A DNA stretch of 64,000 nucleotides from JBGTFE01 sp036403235 (lineage in GTDB: Bacteria > Acidobacteriota > Blastocatellia > Pyrinomonadales > Pyrinomonadaceae). The notes beneath the pieces are model-generated. The model searched no databases. It had not been told where the DNA came from and saw nothing but the letters and a program-made list of their open reading frames with translations. The stretch covers positions 1 to 64,000 of the forward strand of contig DASWRI010000066.1 in the NCBI GenBank assembly GCA_036403235.1, in the 5' to 3' direction. This document shows, one piece after another, positions 52,166-59,684 of the stretch; position 1 is the stretch's first letter; each line of letters starts with the position of its first letter. Both the position numbers and the translations under genes were made by a program.

Positions 52166-53710
52166 TCACGGCTTTAATTTATTTAAATAGCTTTCCGCCG
52201 TCTCGAACGACGCGCCGGCGAAAATCGTTCCGATATAATTATCCGGCCGTAGCAAAACGCTGAACGTTTCGCTCGCGCCGAAAATTTCCGACACGTGCGG
52301 ATACAAAGGCATCCGGTGAAAATCGATTACTGCGCCGGATTCGTTTTTGAAATTTTCGGGCACTTCGGGGGCGTTCGTGCTTCCGTCAAAAAAAGTCAGA
52401 AGATGAAATTTCGGCTCGCGCAGACGGTCGTAGATGCTCGCGCCTTCCGTTTCAAAATACGGCATCCGGTCGCCTTCGTTGACGTCGAAACTCCCGCCGT
52501 TTTCGCTCAGAGAACTGTTTCGATAATTAATTCCGATTTGCGAAACGCGCGGGAAAACAAATTTTTTAACCGCGTCGAGACTAAAAGCGACGCCCGCCAC
52601 ATACGAGAAAACGTGCATTCGAAGATAAGACAGAATCGTGTCCGGACTCGCCACCAGATTGAAAAAGCGGTCGGTCGTCTTTAAAAGATTTTCGGCGTTT
52701 TCCAGACGTTCTTCGTTGTAAGTTTCCAGAATGCGCCCGTTCGCTTTTTCTTTGAGAACGAGCCATATTTTCCACGCCAGATTGTAGCCGTCCTGGATTC
52801 CGGTGTTCATTCCCTGCGCTCCGGCGGGCGTGTGTATGTGCGCCGCGTCGCCCGCCAGAAAACATCTGCCGACCGAAAAACGATTTGTGTGGCGCGTGTG
52901 AACTTTGTAGGTCGAAAACCATCGAACATCGGTTATATCGAGATTGAGCTCGGCGTCTTTTTTGATTTGCGCTTCGATTTCCTCGTAAAGCACTTCGCCT
53001 TCGTCTTTGGCAAATTCTTCGGGGAAAGTGCCGACGATGCGGAAATGCCCGTCGCTTCCGACCATCGGAAAAAACGCGAGCAGATTGCTTTTCATCAAAA
53101 AAACCATCAGCGCGTCGTGTTCGAGATTCCATTTAATCTGCACGTCCGCCACATAAAACATACGCTCAAACGTGCTTCCTTCGAATTTGAGTCCGAGCGC
53201 GTGGCGAACCTGACTTTTCGCGCCGTCGCAGCCGACCAGAAAATCGGCTTCGATTGTTTCCGTCTCGCCGTCCGCGGTTTTGATTGTGGCTTTAACGCCG
53301 CTCGCGTCCTGCGTAAAGCTTTCAAGCTCGGTGTTCCACAAAACGTCTCTGCCGCGCGCCTTTATAAAATCGTACAAAAGCTTTTCGTGCTTGCCCTGTT
53401 CGACAATCAAAACGAACGGGTAGGCGCTCATGCCTTTGCCGATTTCGGTGAATTCGGCTTCGCCGCGCACTTCGCCGCCGACGATTAATTTCGCCTTTTC
53501 GGCAATCCAGCCTTGCTCGATTAATTTGTTCGCCAAACCGATTTGCTCGTAAATTTCGAGCGTTCGCGCCTGCACGCCGATGGCTTTTGAAAAAGGCGTC
53601 GTCGTTTCCTTTTTGTCGAAAATCACAAAATCGATGTTGTATCTGATAAGTTGGATTGCCAGAGCAAGTCCGGTCGGCCCGGCGCCGACGATAATCACAC
53701 CCGTTTTCAT
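52166..53710 (-). CDS. FAD-dependent aromatic-ring monooxygenase
   Basis: Class A flavoprotein monooxygenase of 514 residues. The dinucleotide motif is IIVGAGPTGLALAIQLI at 6-22; the DG motif is VGCDGAKSQVRHALG near 158-172; the second FAD motif is CFLAGDAAHIHTPAGAQGMN near 277-296 and is followed by TGIQDGYNLAWKI. It matches the PheA/TfdB/UbiH-like (PF01494) family with a C-terminal thioredoxin-like extension. The aromatic or polyketide substrate is unknown. An AAAGGAAA Shine-Dalgarno precedes the ATG. It converges with the gene at 51442. Confidence 0.94.
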   Translation of the reverse strand: MKTGVIIVGAGPTGLALAIQLIRYNIDFVIFDKKETTTPFSKAIGVQARTLEIYEQIGLANKLIEQGWIAEKAKLIVGGEVRGEAEFTEIGKGMSAYPFVLIVEQGKHEKLLYDFIKARGRDVLWNTELESFTQDASGVKATIKTADGETETIEADFLVGCDGAKSQVRHALGLKFEGSTFERMFYVADVQIKWNLEHDALMVFLMKSNLLAFFPMVGSDGHFRIVGTFPEEFAKDEGEVLYEEIEAQIKKDAELNLDITDVRWFSTYKVHTRHTNRFSVGRCFLAGDAAHIHTPAGAQGMNTGIQDGYNLAWKIWLVLKEKANGRILETYNEERLENAENLLKTTDRFFNLVASPDTILSYLRMHVFSYVAGVAFSLDAVKKFVFPRVSQIGINYRNSSLSENGGSFDVNEGDRMPYFETEGASIYDRLREPKFHLLTFFDGSTNAPEVPENFKNESGAVIDFHRMPLYPHVSEIFGASETFSVLLRPDNYIGTIFAGASFETAESYLNKLKP

Positions 53711-53826
53711 ATAATTTTCCTTTTGCGATAAGTATAACCCGAAATCAAAAAATTGTACCTTTTTTCGGAAAACCTGTGGTAAAGTATTGCTGAAATTAAG
53801 TTTTACAAACGTTTAAGGGAGGGAAT

Positions 53827-54597
53827 ATGGCAGCAAAAAAAGGAAGTAAGGAATCTACGGGTAAAAAATCGAAAAGCGGCGGCAAAAAAAGCTCGTCGGG
53901 CGGCATTCTTGACACGGTCAAAGACGTGGCGGGTGAACTTTTGTCGAGCGCGGCGCAAGGCGCGGCGGCAACCGGAATAAACATTTTAGCCGAAGCGGCC
54001 AGCGGTCTGCTCGAAGGCGGCGACGCCGGGACAAAAGGCACCGGCAGCGCCGGAAAATCGTCGGGCACGGGCGGCGGTAAAAAAGGCGGAAGCAGCAAGA
54101 GCTCCTCGTCGAAAGGCGGCGGTTCGTCGACCAAGAGCGGCGGAAGCGCGGGCAAATCGAAGAGTTCGAGCGCATCGACCAAAGGCGGCGCAAGCCGCGC
54201 GGGCGGTGATGCCGGAACAAAGGGAACGGGCAGCGCCGGCAAATCGGCAGGCAAAGGCGCGAGCTCTTCGGCAAAGGGCGGCGCTTCGTCCAAAGCTAAA
54301 AGCGGAGGAAAGAGCAGCGCGGGCGGTTCGGTAAGCAGCGGAAAATCGTCGGGCGGCTCTTCTAAAGCCAAAACGGGCGGAAGCGCAGCGTCGAAAGCCA
54401 AGAGTTCGGGCGGCTCGTCAAAGAGCGGCGGTTCTTCGTCGAAATCTAGCTCGTCGTCGAAGGGCGGCGGAACATCGGCGAAGTCTTCGGGCGGCAAATC
54501 GTCGGCCTCGAAGTCTTCGGGCGACGCCGGAACAAAAGGCACGGGCAGCGCCGGAAAATCGTCGGGCGGCAAGGGCGGCGGTAAAAAATCTAAATAA
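53827..54597 (+). CDS. Lys/Ser/Gly-rich low-complexity protein
   Basis: The 256-residue protein is built almost wholly of Lys, Ser, Gly, Ala and Thr. Residues 27-63 (ILDTVKDVAGELLSSAAQGA onward) form the only helical, amphipathic segment. GDAGTKGTGSAGKS occurs three times (about 65-78, 127-140, 232-245). The tail is strongly basic, like histone H1 or chlamydial Hc1-type proteins, so DNA, RNA or polyphosphate binding is an inference. It has a strong GGGAGG Shine-Dalgarno and a following terminator, so it is probably translated. The opposite strand is also open but is a mirror of this low-complexity DNA. Confidence 0.75.
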   Translation: MAAKKGSKESTGKKSKSGGKKSSSGGILDTVKDVAGELLSSAAQGAAATGINILAEAASGLLEGGDAGTKGTGSAGKSSGTGGGKKGGSSKSSSSKGGGSSTKSGGSAGKSKSSSASTKGGASRAGGDAGTKGTGSAGKSAGKGASSSAKGGASSKAKSGGKSSAGGSVSSGKSSGGSSKAKTGGSAASKAKSSGGSSKSGGSSSKSSSSSKGGGTSAKSSGGKSSASKSSGDAGTKGTGSAGKSSGGKGGGKKSK

Positions 54598-54710
54598 TTC
54601 GTAAAGCCGGGAGGCGGTGGCTTCGGCAGCCAAAACTCGCATAGTTCGCGTTTTTTGCGAAAATGTGTTCGTTTGTCTTAGGACGAAAAAGTTAAAATAT
54701 AAATTTCAGG

Positions 54711-54744
54711 AAGGCGGCGTCGAATATTTCCCGCCGTCTTTTTG
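54711..54744 (+). terminator. Probable intrinsic terminator
   Basis: AAGGCGG (54711-54717) pairs with CCGCCGTCTT (54731-54740), followed by a T-run. It lies 114 bases after the Lys/Ser/Gly-rich gene. The rest of the 54598-54849 gap shows a small GGTGGCT/AGCC hairpin and nothing else clear. Confidence 0.6.
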
Positions 54745-54849
54745 ATTAGCCAAAGCTGTCCCGGAAAAGTTAAAATTAAACGTATACCCAACTTCTTATT
54801 TCTCCGCGGGCAGCTGGTATAAAATTAACGAGCAAGGGAATTTACAATA

Positions 54850-57096
54850 ATGATATCTGACAATCGGGAGTCGAATTTATTCGAGGGCGACAAGGATTTT
54901 TACAGGCGGCATCTGGAAGCCATATCCAAAAACGCGACGCTCGCTTTTTTTATAATGGACGCGAGCCAGCACTGCGTTTTTATGAATCCGGCGGCGGAAG
55001 ATTTGACGGGTTTTGCTTTTGAAGAATTGCAGGGAAAGCCGCTTCATTATTTTGTTCATCACACGCGCCCGGACGGCAGCCCGTATCCTCTGGAAGAATG
55101 TCCGATTGACCGCGTCTTGCCGCAAAATTATCGGCAGCAGGGCGAGGAGATTTTCGTTCGACCTGACGGCTCGTTTTATCCGGTCGCTTTTACCGCCAGC
55201 CCGATTCGCGAAAACGGAAAAACCGTCGGAACGATTATCGAGCTGCGCAACGTCGAGCAGGAGAGAGAGTCGGCTCACGAACTGAGAACAATCGCCGAGG
55301 AAAGAGAAAAACTGCTTATTGCCGAGCGTGCCGCGCGCGAGGAAAGCGAAACGCTGCGCCGCATCGGACAGATAATTTCCGCCGAGCTCGATTTGCATAA
55401 AATCGTTCAGGAAGTGACTGACGCCGCCACCGAATTGACGAAAGCGCAGTTTGGCGCGTTTTTCTACAACGTGCTCGACGAAAACGGCGAGAGCTATACG
55501 CTCTACACGCTTTCGGGCGTCCCGATTGAAAAGTTCTCCAACTTCCCGATGCCGCGCGCGACCAAGCTTTTCGGCCCGACCTTTCGCGGCGAAGGAACGA
55601 TTCGCATCGCAAACGTCAGAGAAGACGCGCGTTTCGGCAAAAATCCGCCGTATAAAGGAATGCCCGAAGGCCATCTGCCGGTCGTCAGTTATCTGGCGGT
55701 TCCGGTCAATTCGCGCGCGGGCGAAGTTTTGGGCGGGCTTTTTTTCGGCCACGAAAAAGAAAACGTTTTCAGCGAGCAATCCGAGCGAATCGTCGAAGGT
55801 CTGGCGGCGCAGGCGGCCGTCGCGATGGACAACGCGCGGCTTTTCGAATCAATCAAGCAGGAGCGCTCGAAAGCCGAAGCGGCGGCCGAGGAAAACGAGC
55901 GACTTTTTATGGACGCCAAGGAAGCGAATCGCTTGAAAGACGAATTTCTGGCGACCATCTCGCACGAGCTTCGAACGCCGCTCAACGCCATCACCGGCTG
56001 GTCGAGTATGCTTATGTCGCAGTCGCTGGGCGAAGAAGACCGCCTGCGCGCAATCGAGACAATCAACCGCAACGCGCGCGTTCAGGCTCAAATCATCGAC
56101 GATATTCTTGACGTTTCGCGCATCATCACCGGAAAATTACGGCTCGACATTCAACTGATTGACCCGAGCCGCGTCATAGAATCAGCGGTCGAATCGGCGC
56201 GTCCCGCCGCCGAAGCCAGAGGCATCCGCCTTCAAATGATGCTCGACCCGCAGGCCGGGCCGGTTTCGGGCGACCCGAATCGTCTCCAGCAGGTCATCTG
56301 GAATCTTTTGACCAACGCCATCAAATTTACGCCGAAAGGCGGGCGCGCCCAGCTTCGCCTGGAGAGAGTCAACTCGCACGTCGAAATCTCGGTCAGCGAC
56401 AACGGGCAGGGCATCTCGGCCGATTTTCTGCCGCACGTTTTCGAGCGTTTTCGCCAGAGCGATTCGACCACATCGCGCCGTCACGGCGGTCTCGGTCTGG
56501 GACTCTCAATCGTCCGCCAGCTCGTCGAAATGCACGGCGGAAGCGTTTCGGTGACGAGTCCCGGCGAAGGACAGGGCGCGACGTTTGTCGTGACGCTCCC
56601 GATTGCCGTCGTCAGAAGCAAATCTTTCGGCGAGAATAACAAGGACGAGCGCGTTCATCCGAAGACAAGCGAGCACGCCGTCGCGTTTGATTGCCCGCCG
56701 CAGCTCAAAGGCCTGCGCGTTTTGTGCGTTGACGACGAAAAGGACGCGCGCGAACTGCTGACGGCGGTTCTCGAACAATGCGACGCCGAAACGCTCGCCG
56801 TCGCATCGACCGCCGAAGCTCTCTCGGCAATCGACGAATTTAACCCGCATATTTTAGTCAGCGACATCGGTATGCCCGTCGAGGACGGCTACGAGCTCAT
56901 CCGGCAGGTGCGCGAAAAAGAGCTGCTCCATCACCGGAAACGCATCCCGGCCGTCGCGCTGACCGCTTACGCGCGCGTCGAAGACCGCCTGCGGGCGCTT
57001 TCCGCCGGTTTTCAGATGCACGTCCCGAAACCGGTCGAGCCGGCCGAGCTGGCCGCCGTCATCGCCAGCCTGACCGATTGGAAAGCGGAACAATAA
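54850..57096 (+). CDS. Hybrid sensor histidine kinase (PAS-GAF-HisKA-HATPase-REC)
   Basis: The 748-residue protein lacks membrane helices, so it is cytosolic. Domains: PAS (about 22-140), coiled coil (140-165), GAF (about 175-330), HisKA with DEFLATISHELRTPLN (phospho-acceptor His372), HATPase_c (N box DPNRLQQVIWNLLTNAIKFT, G boxes DNGQGIS and GGLGLGLSIV) and a C-terminal receiver (VLCVDDEKDAREL; acceptor Asp in ILVSDIGMPVEDG; conserved Lys in HVPKPVEP). No output regulator gene is adjacent. Array C follows directly after the stop. Confidence 0.96.
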   Translation: MISDNRESNLFEGDKDFYRRHLEAISKNATLAFFIMDASQHCVFMNPAAEDLTGFAFEELQGKPLHYFVHHTRPDGSPYPLEECPIDRVLPQNYRQQGEEIFVRPDGSFYPVAFTASPIRENGKTVGTIIELRNVEQERESAHELRTIAEEREKLLIAERAAREESETLRRIGQIISAELDLHKIVQEVTDAATELTKAQFGAFFYNVLDENGESYTLYTLSGVPIEKFSNFPMPRATKLFGPTFRGEGTIRIANVREDARFGKNPPYKGMPEGHLPVVSYLAVPVNSRAGEVLGGLFFGHEKENVFSEQSERIVEGLAAQAAVAMDNARLFESIKQERSKAEAAAEENERLFMDAKEANRLKDEFLATISHELRTPLNAITGWSSMLMSQSLGEEDRLRAIETINRNARVQAQIIDDILDVSRIITGKLRLDIQLIDPSRVIESAVESARPAAEARGIRLQMMLDPQAGPVSGDPNRLQQVIWNLLTNAIKFTPKGGRAQLRLERVNSHVEISVSDNGQGISADFLPHVFERFRQSDSTTSRRHGGLGLGLSIVRQLVEMHGGSVSVTSPGEGQGATFVVTLPIAVVRSKSFGENNKDERVHPKTSEHAVAFDCPPQLKGLRVLCVDDEKDARELLTAVLEQCDAETLAVASTAEALSAIDEFNPHILVSDIGMPVEDGYELIRQVREKELLHHRKRIPAVALTAYARVEDRLRALSAGFQMHVPKPVEPAELAAVIASLTDWKAEQ

Positions 57097-57145
57097 AGAC
57101 GAGTTTAAATAATTTCCGTTAGTTTTGCGGTTGCCGTTCGGAACT

Positions 57146-57397
57146 CAATCGATGGAGCAAAAAACTCCAACGGTGCAATTAAAAGCTCCAACTTTGGTGC
57201 TCGGAACGCCAAGATTGGAGCAAAAAGCCTCAATCATGAAGCAAAAAGCCCCAATCATGGAGCAAAAAACTCGATTGATGAAGCAAAAAGCCTCAACGTT
57301 GGAGCAAATAACCGCAACGATGGAGTAAAAAGCGTCATTAATGGAGTAAAAAGCCCCATCGCTGATGCTTTTTACTCCATCGATTGATTTGCACAAA
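57146..57397. repeat. 21-bp tandem array C (GGAGCAAAAAGC type), 12 units
   Basis: Twelve consecutive 21-base units start at 57146, 57167 and so on to 57377. The typical unit is CCAATCATGGAGCAAAAAGC plus one base. Unit 11 is in the opposite orientation: ATGGAGTAAAAAGC (57341-57354) and GCTTTTTACTCCAT (57367-57380) are perfect reverse complements and could end the upstream kinase transcript. It opens the 57097-57681 gap; the rest of that gap holds a TATAAT (57502-57507) and no other feature I can support. Confidence 0.95.
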
Positions 57398-57501
57398 CTC
57401 GCGGCTTGAAGATTTTGGCGCGCCTTTTCAATCGATTTATCTCAAACCCACAACCCTTCTTTTATGTCATCTGGCCGACAAAAATATTCTTTTCGGGCGA
57501 G

Positions 57502-57507
57502 TATAAT
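57502..57507 (+). promoter_or_regulatory. Possible -10 element TATAAT
   Basis: A perfect TATAAT in the gap before the gene at 57682. No good -35 is seen at 16-18 bases; the leader would be about 170 bases. Confidence 0.35.
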
Positions 57508-57681
57508 TTCTATTTAAACATCATTGATGATTGAAAAATCAGAAGTCGATTAATTCCTGCCAAAGCTTACTAATCAAAACAATAATTTTTTTGATATTGA
57601 CCAGGCATCACGAATTTTGTGCCCGGGGCTGGGGATAATTTCGGCTTCGCAGAAGAAATCGAACAAGGAAGGGAAGGAAAT

Positions 57682-58254
57682 ATGAACACGGGAACACAAA
57701 AACAAACCGAAGAACAGGGATTTGAAAATCAAACCGCATCCGGCGAATCAGCAAACAATCAAACAAACTCGGAAACGACTTCGCAGACGGATTTAACCGA
57801 ACTCAAATACAGAGATGTCGGAAACGTCGGCACGGCGAAATTTGCCAAAGGCCTCGGCTTATTCAGCATCGCGCTCGGGCTGGCCGAAGTGATTGCTCCG
57901 GCGCAGATGGGCGAGCTTATCGGCGTCAGCCCGCGTTTTCGCACGATTCTGCCGGCCTTTGGCCTGCGCGAGATTGCAAGCGGCCTCGGCATTCTGATGC
58001 AGGCGAAACCGACCGAATCGGTCTGGTCGCGCGTCGCCGGCGACGCGATTGACCTGGCCTATCTCGGCGCGGCTTTTGCGGGCGAGGAAAACAACAAAAA
58101 AAGGCTGACCGGCGCGGCGATAGCCGTTCTCGGCGTGACCGCTCTCGACATACTCTGCGCGCAGCAGCTCAGCTCGCAGGAATGGAGCGATTTTGACGGA
58201 AACGTTTTAGCGCCGACGACGGTCGGACAAGCTTCGGCGCGACAATCGATGTAG
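57682..58254 (+). CDS. Membrane protein, unknown function
   Basis: The 190-residue protein has a Thr/Gln/Asn-rich cytoplasmic N-terminus (about 1-45), then three or four hydrophobic segments (about 57-78 LGLFSIALGLAEVIAPAQMG, 88-106 TILPAFGLREIASGLGILM, 121-134, 143-160 TGAAIAVLGVTALDILCAQQ). A strong Shine-Dalgarno (AAGGAAGGGAAGGAAA) precedes the ATG at 57682; a longer frame from 57619 is rejected. It resembles short membrane modules found beside SRPBCC or alcohol dehydrogenase genes. The alcohol dehydrogenase gene follows on the same strand. Confidence 0.75.
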   Translation: MNTGTQKQTEEQGFENQTASGESANNQTNSETTSQTDLTELKYRDVGNVGTAKFAKGLGLFSIALGLAEVIAPAQMGELIGVSPRFRTILPAFGLREIASGLGILMQAKPTESVWSRVAGDAIDLAYLGAAFAGEENNKKRLTGAAIAVLGVTALDILCAQQLSSQEWSDFDGNVLAPTTVGQASARQSM

Positions 58255-58259
58255 AAAAG

Positions 58260-58327
58260 AGGTCAGAGGTTAAAGATTAGAGGTCAGGTTTGTTTTTTTT
58301 ACCAGGCTCTAACCTCTGACCTCTCTT
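58260..58327. repeat. Heptanucleotide element with inverted arms (AGGTCAG / CTCTGAC)
   Basis: AGGTCAG, AGGTTAA, AGATTAG, AGGTCAG (58260-58287) then CTCTAAC, CTCTGAC, CTCTCTT (58307-58327). It lies between the membrane protein and alcohol dehydrogenase genes. Confidence 0.85.
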
Positions 58328-58350
58328 GTTAGTAATTAAGGGAGAAAATT

Positions 58351-59556
58351 ATGAAAGCATTATGTTGGTTCGGAACAAACGACGTGCGCGTCGAAGAAGT
58401 TCCCGACCCGAAAATATTGGATTCGCGCGACGCGATTGTAAAAATTACCTCGACCGCCATCTGCGGCTCGGATTTGCACCTGCTGGACGGTTATATGCCG
58501 ACGATGGAAAAAGGCGACATTCTCGGGCACGAACCGATGGGCGAAGTCGTCGAAGTCGGCTCGGGCGTCGGAAACTTAAAAGTCGGCGACCGCGTCGTCG
58601 TGCCGTTTACGATTTCCTGCGGAAATTGTTTTTTCTGTCAAAAAGGACTGTATTCGTGCTGCGACACGTCGAATCCGAACGCAAAAATCGCGCAGGAAGT
58701 GATGGGACATTCGCCGGCCGGAATTTTCGGATATTCACATTTAACCGGCGGATTTGCGGGCGGGCAAGCCGAATATCTGCGCGTCCCCTTTGCCGATGTG
58801 GGGCCGATAAAAATTCCCGACGGCCTGCCCGACGAAAAGGTTCTGTTTCTCTCCGACGCGTTTCCGACCGGATATATGGCGGCGGAAAACGCCGATATCG
58901 AAGACGGCGATACGGTCGCCGTCTGGGGCATGGGGCCGGTCGGGCAGTTTGCCGTCAAATCGGCGTGGATGCTCGGCGCGGGGCGCGTCATTGCGATTGA
59001 CAACGTGCCCGAACGGCTTGAAATGGCCGAGCGCGAAAGCAATGCCGAAACGATAAATTTTGATGAAGTCAACGTCTACGACACGCTGCAGGAGATGACC
59101 AGCGGACGCGGGCCTGACCGATGCATCGATGCCGTCGGCTGCGAGGCGCTCGCGGGCGGCACGCCCGACGGAACTGTCGACGCGGTAAAAACGGCGACGT
59201 TTCTCGCCACCGACCGGCCGCACGTCATTCGCCAGATGATTTGGAGCTGCCGCAAGGCCGGAACAATATCGATGCCGGGCGTTTATGTCGGCGCGGGCGA
59301 CAAAATCCCGATTGGCGCGTTTATGAATAAAGGTTTGACGTGGAAAACCGGGCAGACGCATATGCAGAAATATATGCCGATGCTGCTCGAAAAAATCGAA
59401 AACGGCGAGATTGACCCGTCCTTTATCATCACGCACGAAATGTCGCTCGAAGACGCGGCAAAGGGCTACGAGATGTTCAAGCACAAACAGGATTCGTGCA
59501 TCAAGGTCGTGCTCAAACCGGGAATGAGCACCAACGGAAACGGGAAAGTTCATTAA
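58351..59556 (+). CDS. Zinc-dependent alcohol dehydrogenase (formaldehyde dehydrogenase-like)
   Basis: Medium-chain dehydrogenase of 401 residues, cytosolic. Catalytic zinc ligands: C38 (TAICGSDLHLLDGYMP) and H60-E61 (ILGHEPMG). Structural zinc: C90, C93, C96 and C104 (CGNCFFCQKGLYSCC). NAD-binding motif WGMGPVGQFAVKSAWMLGAG near 193-212. Length and pattern fit the glutathione-independent formaldehyde dehydrogenase or threonine dehydrogenase-like branch. It has an AAGGGAGA Shine-Dalgarno and a strong terminator after it. Confidence 0.94.
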   Translation: MKALCWFGTNDVRVEEVPDPKILDSRDAIVKITSTAICGSDLHLLDGYMPTMEKGDILGHEPMGEVVEVGSGVGNLKVGDRVVVPFTISCGNCFFCQKGLYSCCDTSNPNAKIAQEVMGHSPAGIFGYSHLTGGFAGGQAEYLRVPFADVGPIKIPDGLPDEKVLFLSDAFPTGYMAAENADIEDGDTVAVWGMGPVGQFAVKSAWMLGAGRVIAIDNVPERLEMAERESNAETINFDEVNVYDTLQEMTSGRGPDRCIDAVGCEALAGGTPDGTVDAVKTATFLATDRPHVIRQMIWSCRKAGTISMPGVYVGAGDKIPIGAFMNKGLTWKTGQTHMQKYMPMLLEKIENGEIDPSFIITHEMSLEDAAKGYEMFKHKQDSCIKVVLKPGMSTNGNGKVH

Positions 59557-59586
59557 TCAAAATACGACGTAAAATGCCGAAAATTA

Positions 59587-59627
59587 AAAGCGCGTGAAAA
59601 TATTTATTGTTTTCACGCGCTTTTTTT
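59587..59627 (+). terminator. Intrinsic terminator after the alcohol dehydrogenase gene
   Basis: AAAGCGCGTGAAAA (59587-59600) and TTTTCACGCGCTTT (59610-59623) form a 14-bp perfect stem with a nine-base loop and a T-run. Confidence 0.94.
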
Positions 59628-59684
59628 GTATCCGAAAAACACAATTGAAACTTTCTTTTTTCAGCTTTCAATTTTCCGTTAACT

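Noticed and set aside
53796..54572. 258-residue frame on the minus strand opposite the Lys/Ser/Gly-rich gene
   Set aside because: It is a Pro/Ala/Asp/Leu-rich mirror of the low-complexity DNA, with no start signal. The plus strand has a strong Shine-Dalgarno and plausible N-terminal helix.
57125..57396. Open frames across array C on both strands
   Set aside because: Same cause; no start signals, and array C contains an inverted unit that would break any peptide repeat.
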